DNA of 64,000 bases, from assembly GCF_002091475.1 (NCBI RefSeq), contig NZ_BCTR01000028.1, positions 1-64,000 of the forward strand, read 5' to 3'. The first letter of the stretch is position 1; each line of letters begins with the position of its first letter. The stretch is from Sphingomonas azotifigens NBRC 15497. GTDB lineage: Bacteria > Pseudomonadota > Alphaproteobacteria > Sphingomonadales > Sphingomonadaceae. Shown here piece after piece: positions 1 to 7,391 of the stretch. The position numbers and the translations under genes are program-made. Under the pieces are notes generated by a model. The model worked only from the letters and a program-made list of their open reading frames with translations. It was not told where the DNA came from and made no database searches.

Positions 1-59
1 CCGCGCGAGGCAGCACCTCGTTATGCCCCTCTCCCTCCCACTGCCTTCGGCAGCGGGCC

Positions 60-88
60 CCTCCCTCTCCCCGGTGGGGAGAGGGAGG
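60..88. repeat. GC-rich perfect hairpin at left edge
   Basis: A 13-bp perfect inverted repeat (60-72 pairs with 76-88) with a 3-nt loop lies just beyond the stop codon of the leftward phosphohexomutase gene. The sequence from 24 to 40 can also pair with the right arm. No T-run follows on either strand, so it is either a non-canonical terminator or part of an intergenic palindromic repeat cut by the window edge. Confidence 0.6.
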
Positions 89-93
89 CCACA

Positions 94-1482
94 TCAATGC
101 GCCGCCTGCTCGCCGCGGACGATGCCGCTTTTGGCCAGCTGGTCGTCGATCTGCGCCATCAGCCGATCGAGCCCTTCCTGGTTCTTCGCCTCGGCGCGCG
201 CCACCAGCACGTCCTGGGTGTTCGAGGCGCGCAGCAGCCACCAGCCGTCGGGCGTGTTGACCCGCGCGCCGTCGGTGCGATCGACCTCGGCGCCGTCCGC
301 CTCCAGCCGGTCGAGCACTTCCTCGACGACCGGGAACTTGCGGCTCTCGTCGACCTGGAAGCGCATCTCCGGCGTGTTGACCATCGCCGGCATCTCGTCC
401 TTGATCTGGGTGAGCGACTTGCCGATCACGTGCACCGCCTGGATCAGGCGGATCGCCGCGTACTGGGCGTCGTCGAAGCCGTAATAGTCCTGCGCGAAGA
501 AGATGTGGCCGCTCATCTCGCCGGCGAGCGGGGCGCCGGTTTCCTTCATCTTGGTCTTGATCAGGCTGTGGCCGGTCTTCCACATCACCGGGTTGCCGCC
601 GAGCTCGGCGATCCGGTCGTAGAGCGCCTGGCTGGCCTTGACGTCGGCGATGATCGTCGCGCCCGGATCGATGCGCAGCACCGGCTCGGCGAGGATGGCG
701 AGCAGCTGGTCGCCCCATACCACCCGGCCCTGGCCGTCGATCGCGCCCAGCCGATCGCCGTCGCCATCGAAAGCGAGACCGAAATCGAGGTTCTTCTCGG
801 CGACGAGCTTCTTCAGATCGGCGAGATTCTTCTCTTCGGTAGGATCGGGATGATGGTTGGGGAAATTACCGTCCACATCGGTGAACAGCGTATGGTGCTC
901 GCCCGGCAGCAGCTTGACGAGCTTCTCGATCACCGGGCCGGCGGCGCCGTTGCCGGCGTCCCAGCCGATCTTGTAGGAACCGCCGGCATAGCCCGCGACG
1001 AGGCGGCCGACATAGAGATCCTCGATATCGGCATCGGTCACCGTCTCGGTGCCGTCGCCCTCGTCCCAATCGCCTTCCGCCGCCATCTTGCCCAGCGTCT
1101 GGATGTCCTGGCCGAAGAACGAGCGGTGCTGGAACACCATCTTGAAGCCATTGTAATTGCCGGGATTATGGCTGCCGGTAATCTGGATGCCGCCATCCAC
1201 CTCCAGCGTTGCCTCGGCATAATATAGCATCGGCGTCGGCCCCATGCCGGTGCGCACCACGTCGCATCCCGACGCGGTCAGGCCCTCGATCAGCGCGGCC
1301 TCGAGCATCGGCGAGGAGATGCGGCCGTCGCGGCCCACCGCCACCCGGCGGCCGCCGGCGCGGCGCAGCAGCGTCGCGAAACCGCGGCCGATCGCACGGG
1401 CGTCGTCCGGACCCAGCGTCTTCCCCACGATTCCGCGGATGTCGTATTCGCGCAGCGACGTCGGATCGAAACGGTGCGTCAT
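94..1482 (-). CDS. pgmG: Phosphomannomutase/phosphoglucomutase
   Basis: Alpha-D-phosphohexomutase of 462 aa, the usual length, interconverting hexose 1- and 6-phosphates in the cytosol and so feeding nucleotide-sugar synthesis for capsule and envelope glycans. The phosphoserine loop TGSHNP (Ser104), the Mg-binding DGDGDR near residue 240 and the sugar-binding GEMSGH near 321 are all visible. The gene stands alone, reading leftward. The symbol follows sphingomonad usage; manB or algC would be used elsewhere, and mannose versus glucose preference cannot be read from the sequence. Confidence 0.93.
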   Translation of the reverse strand: MTHRFDPTSLREYDIRGIVGKTLGPDDARAIGRGFATLLRRAGGRRVAVGRDGRISSPMLEAALIEGLTASGCDVVRTGMGPTPMLYYAEATLEVDGGIQITGSHNPGNYNGFKMVFQHRSFFGQDIQTLGKMAAEGDWDEGDGTETVTDADIEDLYVGRLVAGYAGGSYKIGWDAGNGAAGPVIEKLVKLLPGEHHTLFTDVDGNFPNHHPDPTEEKNLADLKKLVAEKNLDFGLAFDGDGDRLGAIDGQGRVVWGDQLLAILAEPVLRIDPGATIIADVKASQALYDRIAELGGNPVMWKTGHSLIKTKMKETGAPLAGEMSGHIFFAQDYYGFDDAQYAAIRLIQAVHVIGKSLTQIKDEMPAMVNTPEMRFQVDESRKFPVVEEVLDRLEADGAEVDRTDGARVNTPDGWWLLRASNTQDVLVARAEAKNQEGLDRLMAQIDDQLAKSGIVRGEQAAH

Positions 1483-1619
1483 TCATGCCCTCCCGAAGGT
1501 AAAGATGCGTGCCTCTTCCGCGACTCGACAGGAAGTTTCAAGCCGTTCGAGGCAGCGTGATAAGGAATTTTGCAGTGCAACATCGTTGCCCGCAAATAGT
1601 TACATGTCGAGGACGAACC

Positions 1620-1883
1620 TCAGCCCCGCAGCAACGTGTCGCGGGCGAGATTGATCCGTCGGGTAAGTTCGGCGGATCCACCCCGATCGGGGTGGAGCGC
1701 CGAGACCAGCCGCCGATGCGCCGCGCGGATTTCGTCTGGACCGGCGGCGGCATCGATCCCCAGGATCGCACGCGCTTCGCTCTCGCCCAGCCGTGGCGGC
1801 GGCGCGACCGGCGTCTGCTGCTTCGGCTGCAGCCAACGCCACAGGATGTAGAGCACCGCCGCGGCGAGGAGGAACTTCGCCAT
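1620..1883 (-). CDS. Membrane-anchored J-domain protein, Pam18/Tim14-like
   Basis: An 87-aa protein with one N-terminal hydrophobic segment (about residues 4-18) followed by a compact J domain. The J domain carries the Hsp70-stimulating HPD tripeptide in LHPDRGGS and the pattern AHRR...HPDxGGS...IN.A.D.LL typical of mitochondrial Pam18/Tim14 (DNAJC19) rather than full-length DnaJ; there is no Gly/Phe or zinc region. The start ATG overlaps the mipZ stop by one base (ATGA), so the two are translationally coupled. The Hsp70 partner is presumably DnaK, with the J domain in the cytoplasm; this is inference. Confidence 0.82.
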   Translation of the reverse strand: MAKFLLAAAVLYILWRWLQPKQQTPVAPPPRLGESEARAILGIDAAAGPDEIRAAHRRLVSALHPDRGGSAELTRRINLARDTLLRG

Positions 1884-2677
1884 CAGGCGAACAGCGGCGC
1901 GGAAACGTCGGGCAGCGCCAGCCCCGCCATCATCTCGCGCAGTTCCTGCCGCGCCGCCACATGGCTCAGCCCCATCTCGCCGAACTCGCGCGAATCGAGC
2001 ATGGTCAGCCCCTGCGGGAACAGTTCGCGATAGATCACCCGCTCGGACAGGCCCGAGATCACCCGGAAGCCGACGCGCTTCGACAGCTGGTCGATCGCTT
2101 CGGACACGCGCTTCATGTTGCGCGCCTCGATGTGCTGCATACGATTGCGCAGGACGACCCAGTCGATCGTCTCGCCATCGGCCTTGGCGCGGCGCTTGCG
2201 CGATTCCCAGATCATCTCGGAATAGAAGCTTGGGCTCGTCACCCGGAACGTGTCGGGATCGACCTGGCCGATCAGATCGAAGTCGACAAAGCTGTCGTTC
2301 ATCGGCGTGACCAGCGTGTCGGCATTGGTGACCGAGATGCGGGCGAACTTGTCGTCGCGGCCGGGCGTGTCGATCACCAGGAAATCGGCATGTTCGCCCA
2401 GCCGATCGAGCGTGTCGGTGAAGAAATCCATGCTCTCGCCGTCATGCGTCTCATAGACCGGCATCGGCAGCTCGCGCCCCGTGCGGCGCATCGTCGCGCG
2501 ACGATTGTCGAGGTAGCGGCCCATCGTCCGCTGGCGGTGATCAAGGTCGAAACAGGCGACGCGCGCGCCCTTCGCCGCCAGCGCAATCGCCGCGTGCACC
2601 GCGGTGGTCGACTTGCCCGTGCCGCCCTTTTCATTGGCAAAAACCAGCACATGCAGTCGTTTGGCGGGCTGATTCAA
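1883..2677 (-). CDS. mipZ: Division-plane positioning ATPase MipZ
   Basis: ParA/MinD-superfamily P-loop ATPase. The deviant Walker A box EKGGTGKST lies about residues 16-24. In Caulobacter MipZ forms a pole-to-midcell gradient with ParB and blocks FtsZ polymerisation. I chose a TTG start at 2677 (264 aa): AAGGAA lies 8 nt upstream and this leaves about 80 bp for divergent promoters facing panC. An in-frame ATG at 2740 (285 aa) lacks a good ribosome site and would almost abut the panC start. Upstream partner of the J-protein gene. Confidence 0.88.
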   Translation of the reverse strand: MNQPAKRLHVLVFANEKGGTGKSTTAVHAAIALAAKGARVACFDLDHRQRTMGRYLDNRRATMRRTGRELPMPVYETHDGESMDFFTDTLDRLGEHADFLVIDTPGRDDKFARISVTNADTLVTPMNDSFVDFDLIGQVDPDTFRVTSPSFYSEMIWESRKRRAKADGETIDWVVLRNRMQHIEARNMKRVSEAIDQLSKRVGFRVISGLSERVIYRELFPQGLTMLDSREFGEMGLSHVAARQELREMMAGLALPDVSAPLFA

Positions 2678-2757
2678 CGCAGCTATTCCTTCACTTGATC
2701 GGGCGGCCTCCCCCCCATAGAAGGCCCCGCTTCCGTTCATATCGAAAGTGCCCAAGC

Positions 2758-3591
2758 GTGCAAACCGTTCGCCAGATCGACGATCTTCGCCAGGCGCTGG
2801 ACGCCTTCCGCAGCGAAGGCGCCCGGCTGGCCTTCGTGCCCACCATGGGCGCGCTGCATGACGGGCATATGGCGCTGGTCGAGGCGGCCAAGCGCGCTGG
2901 CACCCGCGTGATCGTGTCGATCTTCGTCAATCCGATCCAGTTCGGTCCCAACGAGGACTTGGCCAAATATCCGCGCCGCGAGCAGGCCGATTCGCGGATG
3001 CTGGCCAATGCCGGCGTCGACCTGCTGTGGATGCCGACGCCCGAGATCATGTACCCGCAAGGCTTCGCCACCAGCGTGCGAGTCGCGGGCGTCAGCGAGC
3101 CGCTCGACGGCGCGCACCGCCCCGGCCATTTCGACGGCGTGGCGACGGTGGTCTCGAAGCTGTTCCACCAGGTCCGCCCCGACGTCGCGCTGTTTGGCGA
3201 GAAGGACTGGCAGCAGCTTCAGGTGATTCGCCGGATGGTCACCGACCTCGACATGGGGATCGAGATCCAGGGCGTGCCCACCCAGCGCGAGGATGACGGC
3301 CTCGCCCTCTCGTCGCGCAACGCCTATCTGATGCCCGAGGATCGCACCCGCGCGGTCGCCCTGCCGCGGGCGCTTGGTGCCGCGGCCAAGACGATCGGCG
3401 AGGGCGGCGACCGCGCGGCGGCGCTGGCCCAGGCGCGGGAGTCGCTCGCCGCCGCCGGGTTCGAGGTGGACTATGTCGCGCTGGTCGATGGCGAGTCGCT
3501 CGGCGACCCGATCGAGGGCCGGCCGATGCGGCTGCTCGCCGCCGCGCGGATCGGCGGCACCCGGCTGATCGACAATATCCCCGTCCTCTGA
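2758..3591 (+). CDS. panC: Pantothenate synthetase
   Basis: ATP-dependent ligation of pantoate and beta-alanine, the last step of pantothenate (CoA precursor) synthesis. The protein, about 277 aa, shows the family signatures PTMGALHDGH (ATP HIGH-like loop), NPIQFGPNEDL, FGEKDWQQ and LSSRNAYL. A GTG start at 2758 gives the expected N-terminus (VQTVRQI, usually MQTVR). The reading frame stays open to 2695, but that extension would run into mipZ and has no family counterpart. Divergent from mipZ and followed by a terminator-like hairpin. Confidence 0.95.
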   Translation: MQTVRQIDDLRQALDAFRSEGARLAFVPTMGALHDGHMALVEAAKRAGTRVIVSIFVNPIQFGPNEDLAKYPRREQADSRMLANAGVDLLWMPTPEIMYPQGFATSVRVAGVSEPLDGAHRPGHFDGVATVVSKLFHQVRPDVALFGEKDWQQLQVIRRMVTDLDMGIEIQGVPTQREDDGLALSSRNAYLMPEDRTRAVALPRALGAAAKTIGEGGDRAAALAQARESLAAAGFEVDYVALVDGESLGDPIEGRPMRLLAAARIGGTRLIDNIPVL

Positions 3592-3599
3592 ACTATTAC

Positions 3600-3623
3600 G
3601 GTTAAGGCGCTTAACCTTTTATT
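3600..3623 (+). terminator. Rho-independent terminator of panC
   Basis: A perfect 7-bp stem (GGTTAAG 3600-3606, CTTAACC 3610-3616) with a 3-nt loop is followed at once by TTTTATT, 8 bases after the panC stop. The same bases contain TTAA-N5-TTAA, which resembles but does not match the CtrA site TTAA-N7-TTAA; the T-run makes terminator the better reading. Confidence 0.75.
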
Positions 3624-3678
3624 GTCCGTTCTTCCCCAAATTCGGCGCCTACGAAGGAGTCGAACGGGGAATGTCGCG

Positions 3679-3975
3679 ATGGCGAACAGTGAAAAGAGTG
3701 CCCGATTTCTGATCGAAAGCCGTCTGCGCGATGCAACGCGTGGCAGCGCCGATGCCTGTTTCGACCTGGGCGTCGTCTATTCGAGCGGCGCCGAAGGCGT
3801 TACGATCGATCTGGTCGAAGCGCATAAATGGTTCAACATCGCCGCGATGACCGGCAGCACCGAGGCCCAGGCCTGCCGCGCCGAAATCGCCGAAGACATG
3901 ACCGCCCGCGAGATCATCGAAGCGCAGAAGGCCGCCCGTGCCTGGCTGCGCGGGCTGGAGAGCCGCGCGGCCTGA
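3679..3975 (+). CDS. Small Sel1-like repeat protein
   Basis: A 98-aa cytoplasmic protein with essentially one Sel1-like (SLR) helix pair: about residues 24-55 read DACFDLGVVYSSG...VEAHKWFNIAAMTGS, with the usual small/aromatic spacing, followed by a charged helical tail. SLR proteins are protein-interaction scaffolds; no enzymatic residues are seen. ATG 3679 has GGGGA 8 nt upstream. It converges on the lipoprotein gene with only four bases between stops. Confidence 0.75.
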   Translation: MANSEKSARFLIESRLRDATRGSADACFDLGVVYSSGAEGVTIDLVEAHKWFNIAAMTGSTEAQACRAEIAEDMTAREIIEAQKAARAWLRGLESRAA

Positions 3976-3979
3976 TCCT

Positions 3980-4444
3980 TCAGCTGGCCTTCTGGCCCCA
4001 GTTGATCGAGACGCGGGTGCGGCCGGCATGGCTGTCGACCACCACGCGCAGGCTGCGTTCGCCTTCCTCGCCTGCCTCGTAGCTGAAGCCGGTGGCATGC
4101 CGGAACTTCAGGCCCGAGGCATTGGCCTGGGCGCGCGACCATCCGAGCACCTGCTTCTCGGATGCGTCGGTCTCGTAGACAAGGTTGCCGCTGACGTGCC
4201 GCCCCGCCAGCCCATCGGGCGCAGCGGTGCAGCTGAGAATCGTGGCACCGGCATAGACCGGCACGAAATCGGGCTTGTTGCTGCAATCGATCGCGGCCGC
4301 GACATTGGCCGGCACCCCGGCCGCCGCCGCGGAGGCGACGTTCTGACCGACCGGATCGTCGGTACTCGTCTCCCCGCCGCGCCCGCATGCTGCCAGCATC
4401 ACAATCGCCATCGCTGCCGCCATCTGGCGCGTACCGCTTCGCAT
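3980..4444 (-). CDS. Putative lipoprotein
   Basis: About 154 aa. An N-terminal signal ends in a lipobox (MLAAC, Cys about residue 20), predicting an acylated envelope protein. The mature part has two further cysteines (IDCSNK and LSCTAA) that could form a disulfide and no recognised catalytic motif; the C-terminal half is rich in beta-type sequence ending in RVSINWGQ. ATG 4444 follows AGAGGGTGGA; the frame continues upstream to 4492 without support. Family not recognised. Confidence 0.7.
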   Translation of the reverse strand: MRSGTRQMAAAMAIVMLAACGRGGETSTDDPVGQNVASAAAAGVPANVAAAIDCSNKPDFVPVYAGATILSCTAAPDGLAGRHVSGNLVYETDASEKQVLGWSRAQANASGLKFRHATGFSYEAGEEGERSLRVVVDSHAGRTRVSINWGQKAS

Positions 4445-4604
4445 TCCACCCTCTTTCCGGCACGGTTCATTGCACCGGCGCCATGCCAGCAACGGCGCGC
4501 GCGCGACTTTGCTCCCGCGGCGAGCAAAAGCGGCTGACGCGTCGTCGCCCTTGGTCTAGCGAGGAACCGGCGCCGAACCGCACACGGCGGCGCACCGGGG
4601 GGAT

Positions 4605-6299
4605 ATGGTCGCACGACATCAGGACAGCACGGGCATGCCCGCCGAGTCGCCGGCCGCAAAAGCGCACGCCATCCCGCTGCTCGTCGCGACCGTGCTTGCG
4701 CTGCTGCTGAGCGGCGGGCTGCTGCTCTACGGCGCCGGCCGCGGCATCGACCTGACCGACGAGATCTTCTACCTCGTCTGGGCGCGCGATCCCGAGGCCT
4801 ATCCGCTGCTCTACCAGCCGTTCGGCTATCTGCTGCATCCGCTGTATGTGCTGCTCGGCGGCGACGTCGCGCGCTATCGGCTCACCGGGTTCGCGATCAC
4901 CGCACTGGCCGGGGCGCTGCTCGGCGGCGGCGTAGCACCCCGGGTTGCGCAGCGCGGGCGCTTCGCGCTGTTCGGGGCCGGCGCGGCGCTGGTCATCTAC
5001 TTCCCGTGGATCCTCACGCCGAGCTACAATTCGGCGGCGAATATCGGCGCGATGCTGGTGCTGGCAGGAGTCGCGACGCTGCTGCGGCACCAGACGCCCG
5101 CGCCCGGCAGCCGCCTGGCGGTGGTGGCGATCGCCTGCGGGCTGTGCGCCGCCGCCTTCGCCAAGCCGCCGCTGTTCGCGCTGAGCGGCGTGTTGCTGCT
5201 CGTCCTCGCCGGCCTGGCCCTCCGACGCCATCGCTGGCGTAGCGTCGCGCTGCTCGCCGCGCTCATCCTCGCCGCGCTGCTGATCAACCTGTTCCTGCCG
5301 CTGCGGCAGATCCCGGCGCTGCTCGCCCGCATCGCCGCCAGCCAGCACATCCTCGCGCTGCCCAACACGCCGACGCACCTGCCGATCAAGATTCTGGGCG
5401 ACTGGGCGGCGGTCCCCCCGCTGCTCTCCGCCGCCGCCCTGGCGGTCGCCGGCGCGCTGGTACTGCGGCGCACGCGCTGGGCGATCTGGCTGGGCCATTG
5501 CGGCATCGCCTGTGCGCTGCTCTACGTGGCGACGACGATTCCCGATGCCCTTGATGGCGGCATTCCTGAATTTCCAGGCCTCGCGCTGCTGCTCATCGCC
5601 GCCGGCTATGCCGCGCTGGTCGCACGGGCGGACGCGCTGCTGATCGCGCTGCTGCTCGTCGCGCCCTTCGCGGTGGCGCTGGGCACGTTCAACAACCAAT
5701 GGGCCCAGCTCGATTTCAGCATGGTGTTCCCGCTGCTCGCGCTGTTCCGCCTCGCGGGGGAGGACCCCGTCCGCTGGCGGCAGGCGGGCGCCTATGCGCT
5801 GAGCCTCGCCGCCGCGCCGCTGCTGCTGCTCGCCGCCGCGCTGTCGCCCTACAGCCTGCCGGACTCGCTGTTCGCCCAGCAGATCCCGGTGACGCACCCG
5901 ATCACCGGCAGCCGCCTGCTGGTCGATGCCGAAACCGCCGATTTCCTGAACGGCGCGCACGGCCAGGCGCAGGGTGCGTTGCTGGTCGATCTCTCGGGAA
6001 CGGGGCCGGGCGTCGCCGCAGCGCTGGGGGCGAAGGCGCCGGTGCTGCTCTGGCTCAATCCGGCGACGGCCAGCTGGCCGGACGTGGTCTGGGATCGCCT
6101 CAGCGAAGCCGAGCGGGCCCGGGCCTGGTTCGTGGTGCCGGCGCTGCCGCTGTTCGCACCCTCAGGTCCGGCGCGCTGGCTGGCCGCGCATCGCGGCGCC
6201 TATTGCGCGACCCGATTGCCGCGCATGACGTTCTGGTGGGAGGAGCGGGCGCTGGAAGTGTGGCGGCCCTGCGCCGCGCCCGGGGGCGCAGGCCGCTGA
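4605..6299 (+). CDS. Polytopic membrane protein, GT39/ArnT-like
   Basis: A 564-aa protein with about 12 hydrophobic segments. After the first membrane segment comes GIDLTDEIFYLVW, the acidic D-E pair in the first periplasmic loop being typical of GT-C glycosyltransferases of the GT39/ArnT/PMT type, which use lipid-linked sugars. The C-terminal ~130 residues form a soluble domain. The acceptor and sugar are unknown. ATG 4605 follows GGGGGGAT; another ATG at 4635 is possible. It stands alone, convergent with ssb across 9 bp. Confidence 0.65.
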   Translation: MVARHQDSTGMPAESPAAKAHAIPLLVATVLALLLSGGLLLYGAGRGIDLTDEIFYLVWARDPEAYPLLYQPFGYLLHPLYVLLGGDVARYRLTGFAITALAGALLGGGVAPRVAQRGRFALFGAGAALVIYFPWILTPSYNSAANIGAMLVLAGVATLLRHQTPAPGSRLAVVAIACGLCAAAFAKPPLFALSGVLLLVLAGLALRRHRWRSVALLAALILAALLINLFLPLRQIPALLARIAASQHILALPNTPTHLPIKILGDWAAVPPLLSAAALAVAGALVLRRTRWAIWLGHCGIACALLYVATTIPDALDGGIPEFPGLALLLIAAGYAALVARADALLIALLLVAPFAVALGTFNNQWAQLDFSMVFPLLALFRLAGEDPVRWRQAGAYALSLAAAPLLLLAAALSPYSLPDSLFAQQIPVTHPITGSRLLVDAETADFLNGAHGQAQGALLVDLSGTGPGVAAALGAKAPVLLWLNPATASWPDVVWDRLSEAERARAWFVVPALPLFAPSGPARWLAAHRGAYCATRLPRMTFWWEERALEVWRPCAAPGGAGR

Positions 6300-6308
6300 G
6301 GCCGTCGA

Positions 6309-6890
6309 TCAGAACGGCACGTCGTCGTCGAGATCGTCGGGGAAGCCACCGCCGAAGCCGCCGCCGCTGTTCGCGCCGCCGCTGCGCTGGCCGCCGCCGT
6401 TGAAATTATTGCCGCCGCGGCCGGCCGGCGCACCGCCGCCAAAGCCGCCGCCACCGCCGCCGAACGAGTCGTCGCCGCCCCAATCGTCGCCGCCGCCGCT
6501 GCTACGGCCGCCGCCCATGCCGGCGCCCTGGCCGCCGCCGGGACCATCGAGCAGCACCATCTGCGCGTTGAAGCCCTGCAGCACGATTTCGGTCGAATAG
6601 CGGTCGGCACCGCTCTGGTCCTGCCACTTGCGGGTCTGCAGCTGCCCCTCGAGATAGACCTTGCTGCCCTTGCGCAGATAGCGCTCGGCGACATTGGCGA
6701 GGCCCTCGGAGAAGATCTTCACCGTGTGCCACTCGGTCTTCTCGCGCTTCTCGCCGCTGTTGCGATCCTTCCAGCTCTCCGAGGTGGCGATGCGCAGCTC
6801 GACCACCTTGCCGCCATTCTGGAACGCCCGGCTCTCGGGGTCGCGCCCCAGATTGCCGACGAGGATCACCTTGTTGACGCTGCCCGCCAT
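6309..6890 (-). CDS. ssb: Single-stranded DNA-binding protein
   Basis: Classic SSB of 193 aa: an OB fold in residues 1-110 (start [19 protein letters not shown], core [16 protein letters not shown]), then a long Gly-rich linker (about 115-180) and the acidic tip DLDDDVPF that recruits replication and repair partners. It coats single-stranded DNA at forks and repair sites. The glycine-rich linker is low-complexity DNA, which explains the spurious proline-rich ORF on the other strand. No LexA box is seen upstream. Confidence 0.97.
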   Translation of the reverse strand: MAGSVNKVILVGNLGRDPESRAFQNGGKVVELRIATSESWKDRNSGEKREKTEWHTVKIFSEGLANVAERYLRKGSKVYLEGQLQTRKWQDQSGADRYSTEIVLQGFNAQMVLLDGPGGGQGAGMGGGRSSGGGDDWGGDDSFGGGGGGFGGGAPAGRGGNNFNGGGQRSGGANSGGGFGGGFPDDLDDDVPF

Positions 6891-6952
6891 GCCGCAAAAA
6901 CTCCGATATACGATGGTGCGCCCGCATGCAGGGGCGCTAGAAAGACTCAGCT

Positions 6953-7138
6953 ATGGCCGACATCCTTAACCTGAACAAAGCGAGAAAAGCGAGAGCGAAA
7001 GCGACCGCCCAGTCGCGAGCCGAGGCCAACCGCGCGCGCTTCGGCCGCACCAAGGCGGAAAAGGCGCGGGATGCGGCGGAGGCGGAACGCAAGGTGCGGA
7101 CGCTCGACCAGGCCAAGCGCGAGACGCCGGAGGATTGA
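6953..7138 (+). CDS. DUF4169 family protein
   Basis: A 61-aa, very basic and alanine-rich protein beginning MADILNLNKARKAR, the signature of DUF4169, and ending in a charged helix (AERKVRTLDQAKRETPED). The high Lys/Arg content and helical character are compatible with nucleic-acid or protein binding, but no function is established. It is divergent from ssb with 62 bp between starts. Confidence 0.8.
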   Translation: MADILNLNKARKARAKATAQSRAEANRARFGRTKAEKARDAAEAERKVRTLDQAKRETPED

Positions 7139-7186
7139 GGCGGATCCGCGGTCCGGAGAATAGCGCCCGCCTCTCCCTCCCCATTT

Positions 7187-7283
7187 CGTCATCCCCGCGA
7201 AGGCGGGGATCCATTGGCGCTGAATCGACGGCTCTTTTCACCAGCGTCCTGGCAAATGGATTCCCGCCTTCGCGGGAATGACG
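7187..7283. repeat. ~96-bp double-hairpin repeat, copy A
   Basis: First of seven copies of a dispersed element. Each has a left arm GTCATCCC-GGCGAAAGCC-GGGATCCATTG, about 35 bp of variable centre, and a right arm GCGAATGGATCCCGG...GGGATGACG that is its imperfect reverse complement. Each arm is itself a small hairpin around GCGAA(A)GC. In this copy the arms read CCCCGCGAAGGCGGGG and CCCGCCTTCGCGGG. It resembles REP/MITE-type intergenic elements widespread in proteobacteria. It sits upstream of the helicase gene. Confidence 0.85.
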
Positions 7284-7391
7284 CGGGGCGTTTGGACGGA
7301 CCCGTATCCGCAGCACCGCCAACGTCGCGCCCACGCCCCACCGCATTGCCGCTGTCAAAGCGGAACGCATCGTGTACAAGTATCCCGTCCA

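Noticed and set aside
3602-3614. CtrA binding site at TTAA-N5-TTAA
   Set aside because: The spacing is 5, not 7, and the site is part of a hairpin followed by T-run, so a panC terminator is more likely.
4467-5960. 497-aa reverse-strand ORF
   Set aside because: Antisense to the GT39-like membrane protein; its very high Arg/Gln content is an artefact of GC-rich frames.
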